NCBI RefSeq assembly: GCF_018614035.1
Contig: NZ_JAGGPA010000055.1
Span: 62,001-126,000, forward strand
Source of the DNA: Streptomyces sp. ISL-96
GTDB lineage: Bacteria; Actinomycetota; Actinomycetes; Streptomycetales; Streptomycetaceae
Reading direction: 5' to 3'
Length of the DNA stretch: 64,000 nt
Below are positions 55,629 to 63,387 of this stretch, piece by piece. A model generated the notes under the pieces. That model worked only from the letters and a program-made list of their open reading frames with translations, made no database searches and was not told where the DNA came from. Within the stretch, counting starts at the first letter, position 1, and the number at the start of each line of letters is the position of its first letter. A program made the translations under genes and the position numbers.

Positions 55629-57425
55629 ATGCCACAGGAGAGCTCTGTGTACGACTACGACGTCATCGTCGTCGGATCCGGCTTCGGCGGTTCCGTATCG
55701 GCCCTGCGCCTGACGGAGAAGGGCTACCGGGTCGGCGTCCTCGAAGCGGGCCGCCGCTTCACCCGCGAGACCCTGCCCAAGACCTCCTGGGACATCAAGA
55801 ACTACCTGTGGGCACCCGCGCTCGGCCTCTTCGGCATCCAGCGCGTACACCTGCTCGGGAACGTCATGGTGCTGGCGGGCGCGGGTGTGGGAGGCGGCTC
55901 CCTCAACTACGCCAACACGCTGTACGTACCCCCCGCTCCCTTCTTCCAGGACCAGCAGTGGGCGGACATCACCGACTGGCAGGACGAACTGGCGCCGTAC
56001 TACGACCAGGCCAAGCGCATGCTCGGGGTGCGGCTGAACCCGACCATGACGCCGTCCGACGTACACCTGAAGGCGACCGCCGAGGCCATGGGAGTGGGCG
56101 ACACATTCCACATGGCACCGGTAGGCGTCTTCTTCGGCGACGGGCAGGACGCCGACGGTGATTCAACGGCCGGGCCCGGCGCGGAGGTTCCCGACCCCTA
56201 CTTCGGTGGCGCGGGCCCGGCCCGCAAGGCCTGCACCGAATGCGGCGAGTGCATGACCGGCTGCCGGCACGGCGCGAAGAACACCCTCAACGAGAACTAC
56301 CTCTACCTGGCCGAGAAGGCCGGCGCGGTCGTCCACCCCATGACCTCCGTCGTCGGCCTCACCGAGCACCCGGACGGCGGCTACCGCGTCGCCACCGTCC
56401 CCACCGACGCCCGCCGCAAGGCCGAGCCCCGCACCCTGCGTGCCCGCCAGGTCGTCGTCGCCGCCGGTACGTACGGCACGCAGACCCTCCTGCACACCAT
56501 GAAGGACCGCGGCGACCTCCCGCGCATCTCCGCGAAACTGGGCGAGCTGACCCGCACCAACTCAGAGGCCCTCGTCGGCTCCCAGACCACCGACCGCCGC
56601 TACCGCAAGAAGCACGGCGCGAAGACCGGCGCCAAGAAGGCGGACTTCACGCGGGGCGTCGCCATCACGTCCTCGATCCACCCCGACGCCAACACCCACA
56701 TCGAGCCGGTCCGTTACGGCAAGGGCTCCAACGCGATGGGCGCGATGTCCATCATCCAGGTGCCGTACGCCGACAAGTTCCCCCGCGCCCTGGGCTGGCT
56801 CGGCAACGCCGCCAGACACCCGCTGCTGACCTTGCGGTCGCTCTCCAACCACCGCTGGTCGGAGAAGACCATCATCGGCCTGGTCATGCAGTCGCTGGAC
56901 AATTCCCTGACGACGTACCGCAAACCGGGCGGCATCGGAAAGGGCCTGCTGACCGCACGCCAGGGCCACGGCGCGCCCAACCCGAAGCAGATCCCCGAGG
57001 CGGCGCGCGCCGCGAGCATCCTCGCCGACGAGATCAACGGCTTCGCGGGCAGCAACATCGGCGAGCTCATGGGTACGCCGCTGACCGCGCACTTCCTGGG
57101 CGGCTGCCCGATCGGCGCCTCGCCGGAGCAGGGCGTCATCGACCCGTACCACCGGCTGTACGGGTACCCGGGCATCTCGGTGGTGGACGGCTCGGCCGTC
57201 TCCGCCAACCTGGGCGTCAACCCGTCGCTGACGATCACCGCACAGGCGGAGCGCGCCATGTCGTACTGGCCCAACAAGGGTGAGCCGGACGTGCGCCCGG
57301 CGCAGGACGCGGCGTACGAGCGCCTCACGGCGATCGAACCGAAGGCACCGGCGGTGCCGAAGGATGCCTTCGGCGCGCTGAAGCTGCCGTTCCTCGGCAT
57401 GCCGGCGGTCCCGCCCAAGAGCTGA
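55629..57425 (+). CDS. GMC-family FAD oxidoreductase (ChoD-like)
   Basis: 598 residues. N-terminal FAD motif DVIVVGSGFGGSVSALRL, AGAGVGGGSLNYANT, C-terminal VVDGSAVSANLGVNPSLTIT. Family members include mycobacterial ChoD, whose gene follows guaB3 there; here three kinases, glpD and an accessory island intervene. An unusual Cys cluster C202, C205, C208, C212 (ACTECGECMTGCRHGAKNTL) looks like an Fe-S or metal site and is known in this subgroup. Sterol oxidation is not demonstrated; the electron acceptor is unknown. SD AGGAG. Its end meets a bidirectional hairpin. Confidence 0.88.
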   Translation: MPQESSVYDYDVIVVGSGFGGSVSALRLTEKGYRVGVLEAGRRFTRETLPKTSWDIKNYLWAPALGLFGIQRVHLLGNVMVLAGAGVGGGSLNYANTLYVPPAPFFQDQQWADITDWQDELAPYYDQAKRMLGVRLNPTMTPSDVHLKATAEAMGVGDTFHMAPVGVFFGDGQDADGDSTAGPGAEVPDPYFGGAGPARKACTECGECMTGCRHGAKNTLNENYLYLAEKAGAVVHPMTSVVGLTEHPDGGYRVATVPTDARRKAEPRTLRARQVVVAAGTYGTQTLLHTMKDRGDLPRISAKLGELTRTNSEALVGSQTTDRRYRKKHGAKTGAKKADFTRGVAITSSIHPDANTHIEPVRYGKGSNAMGAMSIIQVPYADKFPRALGWLGNAARHPLLTLRSLSNHRWSEKTIIGLVMQSLDNSLTTYRKPGGIGKGLLTARQGHGAPNPKQIPEAARAASILADEINGFAGSNIGELMGTPLTAHFLGGCPIGASPEQGVIDPYHRLYGYPGISVVDGSAVSANLGVNPSLTITAQAERAMSYWPNKGEPDVRPAQDAAYERLTAIEPKAPAVPKDAFGALKLPFLGMPAVPPKS

Positions 57426-57430
57426 GCGGC

Positions 57431-57497
57431 AGGCAAGCAGGCAAGCAGGCAAGCGGGCAGGCAAAAGGCGCTGCACCCCCCTCCGAGTGCAGCGCCT
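57431..57497. repeat. Tandem aggcaagc repeats and bidirectional terminator
   Basis: aggcaagc occurs three times in tandem (57431-57454), then a hairpin AGGCGCTGCAC (57466-57476) / GTGCAGCGCCT (57487-57497) with a 10-base loop. It lies between the convergent GMC and LAETG genes, ending both transcripts. Confidence 0.7.
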
Positions 57498-57549
57498 CTT
57501 GCCGGCTCTACCGGCTCTGCCGGTGTGTCACCGGGTCATACGGGCCGTG

Positions 57550-58767
57550 TCAGGCCTCGGAACCGGCCTGGCGGCGGCGTACGACGAACATCGCGCCGAC
57601 GCCGACCGCGACGGCCGCGCCACCCGCGAGGGCGAACATCGGCACCGCGGACGAGGAACCGGTCTCCGCGAGGCTGCCGGTCACCGCGATCTCCTTGACG
57701 CCGCCCTGCGGCTCCTTGGGGCTGACGGGCTGCGCGGGCTGCTTCGGCGGATCCATCGGCTTGGGCTCGCCCGGGGTCGGGTTGCCGGCGCCCGGCGCCA
57801 GGACGCTGAACTCCCAGAAGCCGACCGACTCGCGGTAGCACTCCTCGTCGGCGTCGAGGTACGCGCCGAATCCGATGGCGAAGCTGTCGCCGGCCGGGGC
57901 GTCCGCGTCGATGTTCAGGCGCAGCTGGATGTCGACGACGTCCTTCGCACCGAGCTCGGTCTTGCCCATGAACTCGAAGTCCGCGATGGACTTCCAGGTC
58001 TTGGTGTTCGGGTCGAGGTACTGGAGCTGCGAGTGCTCGCTCAGCCAGTCGTCCTCGTTCTCGCTCTCCGAGTAGTTGTCCACGAAGGCGACCCAGCGGA
58101 CCTCGCCGAGCGCCTTGTCCGTGGTGTTGGAGGCGGTCATGTTGAAGGTGTGCCAGCCGCTGCCCGCGACGATCTTGCCGGGCAGGCCGTTGATGTCCAG
58201 CTGGAGGGCCGACTCGGCGTCGACCATGTCGCCGTCCTCGTCGTAGACCGGCTCGCAGGGCTCGTAGTCGCCCATGTCCGCCGGGTCCTCGTCCTCCTCC
58301 TTGCCCTCGTCGTCGCCGGGCTTGGTGTCGGGCTCCTCGTCGCCGGGCTCGGTGCCCGGGTCGGTGTCGTCCGCCGGGTCCTCGTCGCCCTCGGTGTCGT
58401 CCGCGGGGTCGTCGCCGTCCGCCGGGTCCGTCTCGTCGCCGGTGCCGTCCGCAGGGTCGTTCTCGCCGTCGGTGTCGCCCGCCGTGCCGGTGTCCGGCTC
58501 GTCGTCGGACGGGTCCGTGCCGGCCGAGTCGCCGCCTGCGGTGTCGCTGCCCGCGGTGTCGGTGTCGCCGGTGGTGGCGTCGTCGCTCGGGTCGGTGTCC
58601 GTAGTGGTGTCAGTGCCGGAGTCCGTGCCGTCAGTGGTGCCCGTGGAACCCGAGGTGGACTGGGTGGTGGGGGCATCCTCGGCGTACGCGGTCGGCGCGG
58701 CCAGCAGAGCGGCAGGAGCTATGACGGCCGTCGCGGCCGCAAGGGCCATGGCGCGGCGAAGCTTCAT
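57550..58767 (-). CDS. LAETG-anchored surface protein (sortase substrate)
   Basis: 405 residues. Signal peptide AMALAAATAVIAPAALLAAP with cleavage near AYAED. Then a stretch of about 130 residues almost only Asp, Thr, Pro, Gly, Glu (SGSTGTTDGTDSGTDTTTDT and similar). A globular domain of about 150 residues follows (LQLDINGLPGKIVAGSGWHT, VRWVAFVDNYSES, RLNIDADAPAGDSFAIGFGA). The Pro-rich linker and sorting signal LAETG (366-370), a TM helix and RRRQ tail come last. LAxTG is the class E sortase motif of actinomycetes. ATG 58767 with GAGG upstream. Ligand and role unknown. Confidence 0.85.
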   Translation of the reverse strand: MKLRRAMALAAATAVIAPAALLAAPTAYAEDAPTTQSTSGSTGTTDGTDSGTDTTTDTDPSDDATTGDTDTAGSDTAGGDSAGTDPSDDEPDTGTAGDTDGENDPADGTGDETDPADGDDPADDTEGDEDPADDTDPGTEPGDEEPDTKPGDDEGKEEDEDPADMGDYEPCEPVYDEDGDMVDAESALQLDINGLPGKIVAGSGWHTFNMTASNTTDKALGEVRWVAFVDNYSESENEDDWLSEHSQLQYLDPNTKTWKSIADFEFMGKTELGAKDVVDIQLRLNIDADAPAGDSFAIGFGAYLDADEECYRESVGFWEFSVLAPGAGNPTPGEPKPMDPPKQPAQPVSPKEPQGGVKEIAVTGSLAETGSSSAVPMFALAGGAAVAVGVGAMFVVRRRQAGSEA

Positions 58768-59491
58768 GTAGACCTCAGAAAGTCTGGCGTGCCGAGCAAG
58801 CAGCGGCACGAGATGTGAGGGCCGCCGTGGCGTGGGGGTGCACAGGTGGCCGTTGGTTCGCATGGATGACCTGTGACGGGCGTAAAGGGTTGCCCGGAAC
58901 CTCATGGGTTTCTCATGTGGCGTGCGTCACGTGCTTGCCGCGCCGCCCGACAAGGCACACCGCCCGCGCAACGCGAAGGGCCCCGCGGACGGGGGAGTTC
59001 CGCGGGGCCCCAGGCCGTCAGCACCGGCGTCAGGGCAGCGCCGGTGCCGCGGGGGCGGCGCCGGGGGGTGCGCCGCTGGCTCTTGAGGTGAAGCTGGGTG
59101 GAGCTGGGTGGTGCCGGCCCGGCGCACGAGGGGCGCACGGGTGGTGTCGCGTGCGCGGGCTGCCTTTGCATCGTGCGGGATCTGCCGCGGCGGGCGCAAC
59201 AGTTTCGACGACATCCCGCGACCCGGCCCGGTGACACGGCCGGTCGGTTCCGGGCGTCCCCGGAACCGACCGCCTCGGGTGACCGGGCTGCTGTCCCCTG
59301 CCGACCGGTCACGCGCGCCGGGACGAGGTCCCACGACGCACTCGCAGTACGCCGCACGCCCCGGCGGAGCCACGCGTGGTTCTTTCCTGCGCGCCCGCCC
59401 CTGGCTGGCGCGGACACCGGGACCAACGAAGCCCCGCGGGGCCCGGTCACGCGCCGTACGGGTGAGGATGCGCCCGAACTCAGATACGGCC
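58768..59491. other. 724-bp intergenic region with hairpins
   Basis: No credible gene. Hairpins: GGGCCCCGCGGA / TCCGCGGGGCCC (58978-59010), GCACCGGCG / CGCCGGTGC (59021-59047) and a perfect 14-bp stem CGGTCGGTTCCGGG / CCCGGAACCGACCG (59241-59272, loop CGTC). The last is the probable terminator of chorismate mutase, whose stop is at 59492 on the minus strand. Long ORFs here on either strand have no family resemblance. Confidence 0.6.
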
Positions 59492-59803
59492 TCAGATACG
59501 GCCCCGGCACAGCTCCAGCATCGTCATCGCGAGCGCCGTGCCGGGCTTCCCGAGAGCGTCCCTGTAGTGGCCGAGGACCTCCATCTCGCGCGACAGGTTC
59601 ACGCGGCGGCCGCCCGAGGTGATGCGGGCCTCCTGGATGACGGCCGAAACGGCCATCCGTTCCTGGATGAGACCGATGATCCTGTCGTCGAGCGAGTTGA
59701 TGCGCTCCCGGGCGTTGCCGATCAGGTCCGCGGCCTCGTCGGTGCGGGCGCCGGTCTTGTCGGCGGCGGTGGCGGGGGTGGCGGTCGGGGTGCTGGTGCT
59801 CAT
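59492..59803 (-). CDS. aroQ: Chorismate mutase (AroQ class, monofunctional)
   Basis: Rearranges chorismate to prephenate, the branch point toward Phe and Tyr. 103 residues. A Thr/Ala-rich N-terminus precedes the three-helix AroQ fold: DLIGNARERINSLDDRIIGL, IQERMAVSAVIQEARI and VNLSREMEVLGHYRDAL. The N-terminal Arg of the helix (ARERI) and Lys/Arg-type ligands of the active site are in place. ATG 59803 has GGAG upstream. It sits behind a leader ORF and two hairpins with the look of an attenuator. Confidence 0.93.
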   Translation of the reverse strand: MSTSTPTATPATAADKTGARTDEAADLIGNARERINSLDDRIIGLIQERMAVSAVIQEARITSGGRRVNLSREMEVLGHYRDALGKPGTALAMTMLELCRGRI

Positions 59804-59867
59804 ATCCGTATCTCCACTGTATGAAGGGGTACGGCCCACCGGGGCGGCCAGGCCCGGGAATGACAGA

Positions 59868-59896
59868 GCGCCCCGGGCCTTGTCGGCCCGGGGCGC
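59868..59896 (-). terminator. Attenuator terminator hairpin upstream of aroQ
   Basis: Perfect 12-bp stem, plus-strand arms GCGCCCCGGGCC (59868-59879) and GGCCCGGGGCGC (59885-59896), five-base loop. It begins 23 bp after the leader ORF stop and ends 64 bp before the aroQ start. Confidence 0.6.
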
Positions 59897-59919
59897 CTGT
59901 GAAGTCGCTTGTCAGTAGC

Positions 59920-59991
59920 TCAAGCAGCTCGACCATGGCACCGGTCGGACCGGGTGCCATAGGTAAAGAGGAAGCTCAGCTGCTTGTGCAT
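59920..59991 (-). CDS. Putative aromatic leader peptide of aroQ
   Basis: 23 codons: MHKQLSFLFTYG, then TRSDRCHGRAA and a stop. Phe7, Phe9 and Tyr11 are clustered, the end products of the chorismate mutase branch. A -10 box CATACT is six bases before the ATG, so it would be translated from a leaderless mRNA. The codons overlap RNA that can pair: AAGCAGCT of codons 3-5 with AGCTGCTT near the stop, enclosing the hairpin 59937-59958. Stalling at Phe/Tyr codons would disturb this. Leader assignment is inference. Confidence 0.5.
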   Translation of the reverse strand: MHKQLSFLFTYGTRSDRCHGRAA

Positions 59992-59997
59992 GGGTCC

Positions 59998-60026
59998 AGT
60001 ATGTCCTGGCGCCGACGGGCGGCCAA
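59998..60026 (-). promoter_or_regulatory. Promoter of aroQ leader transcript
   Basis: Minus strand TTGGCC (60026-60021), exactly 17 bp, CATACT (60003-59998), then six bases to the leader ATG at 59991. Confidence 0.6.
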
Positions 60027-60115
60027 AGCCCGGTTCGTATGGTGAGACAAAGGGAATGTCGCGTCCCCGTTAGAATTGACAGTCCCGACACCCTTCACCG
60101 CCGGAAGGCCGCCCC

Positions 60116-61699
60116 GTGCCAGCAGTGCCCCCCGCCGCCCCCGACGCCGTCCTCGTTGTCGACTTCGGCGCGCAGTACGCCCAGCTCATCGCCCGCCGTG
60201 TCCGTGAGGCCCGCGTCTACAGCGAGATCGTCCCCAGCACCATGCCGGTGGCGGAGATGCTGGCCAAGAACCCCAAGGCGATCATCCTCTCCGGCGGTCC
60301 GTCCTCCGTGTACGCCGAGGGCGCCCCGACCCTCGACCGCGAGATCTTCGAGGCCGGTGTCCCGGTCTTCGGCATGTGCTACGGCTTCCAGCTGATGGCC
60401 ACGACGCTCGGCGGCGCGGTCGACGACAACGGTGCGCGCGAGTACGGGCGTACCCCTCTCTCCGTTTCCAAGGCCGGCTCCACCCTCTTCGAGGGCACCC
60501 CGGTCGAGCAGTCGGTGTGGATGTCGCACGGCGACGCCTGCTCGGCCGCCCCCGAGGGCTTCACCGTCACCGCGTCCACGGACGTCGTGCCGGTCGCCGC
60601 CTTCGAGAACGACGAGAAGAAGCTGTACGGCGTGCAGTACCACCCCGAGGTGATGCACTCCACGCACGGCCAGCAGGTCCTGGAGCACTTCCTCTACCGG
60701 GGCGCGGGTATCGAGCCCGACTGGACCACGCACAACGTCGTCGAGGAGCAGATCGCCGCCATCCAGGCGCAGGTCGGCACCAAGCGCGCCATCTGCGGCC
60801 TGTCCGGCGGCGTGGACTCCGCGGTCGCGGCAGCGCTCGTACAGAAGGCCATCGGCGACCAGCTGACCTGCGTGTACGTCGACCACGGTCTGATGCGCAA
60901 GGGCGAGACCGAGCAGGTCGAGAAGGACTTCGTCGCGGCCACCGGCGTACAGCTGAAGGTCGTCGACGCGCAGGAGCGCTTCCTGAACGCGCTCGCCGGG
61001 GTGTCCGACCCCGAGGAGAAGCGGAAGATCATCGGCCGCGAGTTCATCCGCGTCTTCGAGCAGGCCCAGGTGGAGATCGTCGCCGAGGCCGGCGCGGAGG
61101 GCGAGGACGTCGCGTTCCTCGTGCAGGGCACGCTCTACCCGGACGTCGTCGAGTCGGGCGGCGGCACCGGCACCGCGAACATCAAGTCGCACCACAACGT
61201 GGGCGGACTCCCCGACGACATCGAGTTCGAGCTCGTCGAGCCGCTGCGCCAGCTCTTCAAGGACGAGGTCCGGATGGTCGGCCAGGAGCTCGGCCTGCCG
61301 GAGGAGATCGTCCAGCGCCAGCCGTTCCCCGGCCCCGGCCTCGGCATCCGTATCGTCGGCGAGGTCACCAAGGAGCGCCTCGACTTGCTGCGCGACGCCG
61401 ACGCGATCGCCCGCGAGGAGCTGACGGCGGCCGGTCTCGACCGCGACATCTGGCAGTGCCCGGTGGTGCTGCTCGCGGACGTACGATCCGTGGGCGTCCA
61501 GGGTGACGGCCGGACGTACGGCCACCCGATCGTGCTGCGCCCGGTCTCGTCCGAGGACGCGATGACGGCGGACTGGACGCGGATGCCGTACGACGTACTG
61601 GCGAAGATCTCGACCCGGATCACGAACGAGGTCGCGGACGTGAACCGCGTGGTGCTCGACGTGACGAGCAAGCCGCCGGGGACGATCGAGTGGGAGTAA
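60116..61699 (+). CDS. guaA: GMP synthase (glutamine-hydrolysing)
   Basis: XMP + ATP + Gln to GMP, the last step of the pathway served by guaB at 39.5 kb. 527 residues. Class I glutamine amidotransferase domain, nucleophile C88 in FGMCYGFQL, with HPEV. PP-loop ATPase [12 protein letters not shown], then [13 protein letters not shown]-terminal dimerisation domain: [20 protein letters not shown], ending [13 protein letters not shown] 60116 behind GGAAGG. A -10-like TAGAAT precedes it, divergent from the aroQ leader. Confidence 0.97.
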   Translation: MPAVPPAAPDAVLVVDFGAQYAQLIARRVREARVYSEIVPSTMPVAEMLAKNPKAIILSGGPSSVYAEGAPTLDREIFEAGVPVFGMCYGFQLMATTLGGAVDDNGAREYGRTPLSVSKAGSTLFEGTPVEQSVWMSHGDACSAAPEGFTVTASTDVVPVAAFENDEKKLYGVQYHPEVMHSTHGQQVLEHFLYRGAGIEPDWTTHNVVEEQIAAIQAQVGTKRAICGLSGGVDSAVAAALVQKAIGDQLTCVYVDHGLMRKGETEQVEKDFVAATGVQLKVVDAQERFLNALAGVSDPEEKRKIIGREFIRVFEQAQVEIVAEAGAEGEDVAFLVQGTLYPDVVESGGGTGTANIKSHHNVGGLPDDIEFELVEPLRQLFKDEVRMVGQELGLPEEIVQRQPFPGPGLGIRIVGEVTKERLDLLRDADAIAREELTAAGLDRDIWQCPVVLLADVRSVGVQGDGRTYGHPIVLRPVSSEDAMTADWTRMPYDVLAKISTRITNEVADVNRVVLDVTSKPPGTIEWE

Positions 61700-61815
61700 T
61701 CCCCGCTTAGCAGGGTCAACGCCGACGCCGTCGCTCGTTCGTTTGAGTGGCGGCGTTGTCGTTCCCGGTGGGTACGCTGACTTTGCACGCGAGACTCCGT
61801 CACATGGGAGCAATC

Positions 61816-62427
61816 ATGAGCGCCGCACCCGAGTACGAACTGGACGAGAACTACAACTATCCAGTCCCCCCGGCAGGCGGCTGGACCGCGGACGATCTCG
61901 ACCGGCTTCCGAACTTGCCCAGGCGCACTGAGCTGATCGACGGGAGCCTCGTCTTCTTGAGCCCGCAAACTACTTTCCACATGCGCACCATGCGTCTGCT
62001 TGAGAACACCCTCCTGGACCAGGTTTCGGACGAGCTCGACGTTTTCCGTGAGTTCAGCATCAAGCTGAACAAGCGAAACAGGCCTGAACCGGACGTCCTC
62101 GTGGTTCCGGTCGGAGCGGATACCGGGCCAAAGCGCACCTACCTCAAGCCCGAGGACGTCATCTTGGCTGTTGAAGTCGTCTCCGAGGACTCCGAAGAGC
62201 GCGACCGTGAGGTCAAGCCCCGAAAATATGCCGGGGCAGGCGTGCCGCACTACTGGCGCGTGGAAGAGAACGATGGCCTTCCTGTCGTGTACGTCTATGA
62301 GCTCGATCCAGCGCTCAAGGCGTACGTTCCCATGGGCATCTACCACAACAGGCTCAAGCTGACGGTCCCGTTCGAGATCGACATTGACCTCACCGCGATC
62401 AACCGCCGCCGTCCCACCAGAGACTGA
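61816..62427 (+). CDS. Uma2 family (DUF820) nuclease-fold protein
   Basis: 203 residues, PD-(D/E)xK nuclease superfamily, Uma2 type, abundant in actinobacteria and cyanobacteria, function unclear. Core: RRTELIDGSLVFLSPQTTFH, FREFSIKLNKRNRPEPDVLV, DVILAVEVVSEDSEERDREV, KYAGAGVPHYWRVE. The catalytic D (PEPDVLV) and E-V-V pattern are present. ATG 61816 with GGGAG five bases upstream. Stand-alone behind guaA; slightly lower GC than neighbours. An upstream in-frame start at 61747 is not needed. Confidence 0.85.
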   Translation: MSAAPEYELDENYNYPVPPAGGWTADDLDRLPNLPRRTELIDGSLVFLSPQTTFHMRTMRLLENTLLDQVSDELDVFREFSIKLNKRNRPEPDVLVVPVGADTGPKRTYLKPEDVILAVEVVSEDSEERDREVKPRKYAGAGVPHYWRVEENDGLPVVYVYELDPALKAYVPMGIYHNRLKLTVPFEIDIDLTAINRRRPTRD

Positions 62428-62463
62428 TCGCGAGCGGCTCTGTTCACCTGCCGTACCGCGCGG

Positions 62464-62469
62464 TACCTT
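62464..62469 (+). promoter_or_regulatory. Candidate leaderless -10 box of class II aldolase gene
   Basis: TACCTT, seven bases, then ATG 62477; no Shine-Dalgarno. Confidence 0.5.
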
Positions 62470-62476
62470 CCGCCCC

Positions 62477-63277
62477 ATGGCCGAAATACCCGCGCCCGCG
62501 CCCGTACCGGTGCCCGTCGAGCAACTGCACTTCGCGATGCCGCCCGCCCACGCGACCGCCGCCGAGGAACGCCAGTACCGGAAGGAACGGCTGGCCGCCG
62601 CGCTCAGGCTGTTCGGGCAGTACGGGTACGAGGACGGCGTCTCGGGGCACATCACCGCGCGCGACCCGCAGCACGCCGACTGCTACTGGGTGAATCCCTT
62701 CGGCCTCGCCTTCGCCGACATGACCGTGAACGACCTGATCCTCGTCAACGGAGACGGGCAGGTCGTCGAGGGCGCCCGCCACGTCAACCAGGCGGCCTTC
62801 ATGGTCCACGCACGGGTCCACCGGGCCAGGCCGGACGTCGTGGCCGTCGCCCACACCCACTCGGTCCACGGCCGCGCGCTGTCCGCGCTGGGCGAGCTGC
62901 TCGAACCGATCACGCAGGAGGCGTGCGCGTTCTACGAGGACCACGCGCTGTACGACGCGTACACGGGCGTTTCCGTGGACGAGGCGGAGGGGCGGTGGAT
63001 CGCGGGGGCGCTCGGGCCCCACAAGGCCGTCATCCTGCGCAATCACGGTCTGCTGACCGTCGGGGACTCGGTGGACGCGGCGGCCTGGTGGTTCATCGCG
63101 ATGGAGCGCTGCTGCCAGGTGCAGCTCGCCGCGCGGGCGGCGGGACGGCCCGTACTGATCGACCACAAGGACGCGGTCGCCACGCGCGACCAGCTGGGCA
63201 GCGACCTCGTCGCGTGGATCAACCACCAGCCGCTCTGGCACCGGATCAGCCGCACCGAGCCGGAGCTGTTCGGGTAG
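62477..63277 (+). CDS. Class II aldolase/adducin family protein
   Basis: 266 residues, zinc-dependent aldolase/epimerase/decarboxylase fold. An N-terminal Pro/Val stretch (PAPAPVPVPVEQLHFAMPPA), then GHITARDPQHADCYWVNPFG, metal-ligand block VAHTHSVHGRALSALGE (His-x-His), ILRNHGLLTVGDS with the third His, and FIAMERCCQVQLAARAAGR. Substrate not predictable; relatives act on fuculose- or ribulose-phosphate type sugars. TACCTT at seven bases upstream of the ATG suggests a leaderless transcript. Confidence 0.88.
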   Translation: MAEIPAPAPVPVPVEQLHFAMPPAHATAAEERQYRKERLAAALRLFGQYGYEDGVSGHITARDPQHADCYWVNPFGLAFADMTVNDLILVNGDGQVVEGARHVNQAAFMVHARVHRARPDVVAVAHTHSVHGRALSALGELLEPITQEACAFYEDHALYDAYTGVSVDEAEGRWIAGALGPHKAVILRNHGLLTVGDSVDAAAWWFIAMERCCQVQLAARAAGRPVLIDHKDAVATRDQLGSDLVAWINHQPLWHRISRTEPELFG

Positions 63278-63331
63278 CACTCGGGTAGCACTCTTTCGGG
63301 TGGAGCGGCGGTCTCCCTCCGTACGGCAGAA

Positions 63332-63360
63332 TTCCCTTACACCGGAGGGAACTTCCCTTC
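63332..63360. repeat. Inverted/direct TTCCCTT repeats before the terminal gene
   Basis: TTCCCT (63332-63337) and AGGGAA (63346-63351) are inverted about an 8-bp spacer, and TTCCCTT recurs directly at 63354-63360. They may be operator half-sites for the membrane-protein gene that follows. Confidence 0.35.
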
Positions 63361-63387
63361 AGTGAGTGCGAGAGGGCGGCAACTTCC

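Larger units (their letters stand above)
59804..60115. promoter_or_regulatory. aroQ-guaA divergent region with attenuator
   Basis: 312 bp. On the minus strand: promoter, 23-codon leader ORF (59991-59920), a pairing region and a terminator hairpin before aroQ. On the plus strand: a -10-like TAGAAT (60071-60076) 40 bp before guaA and GGAAGG for its translation. Confidence 0.65.

Noticed and set aside
58902-59960. Minus-strand 352-codon frame spanning the region around chorismate mutase
   Set aside because: Different frame from chorismate mutase, low-complexity translation, covers terminator hairpins.
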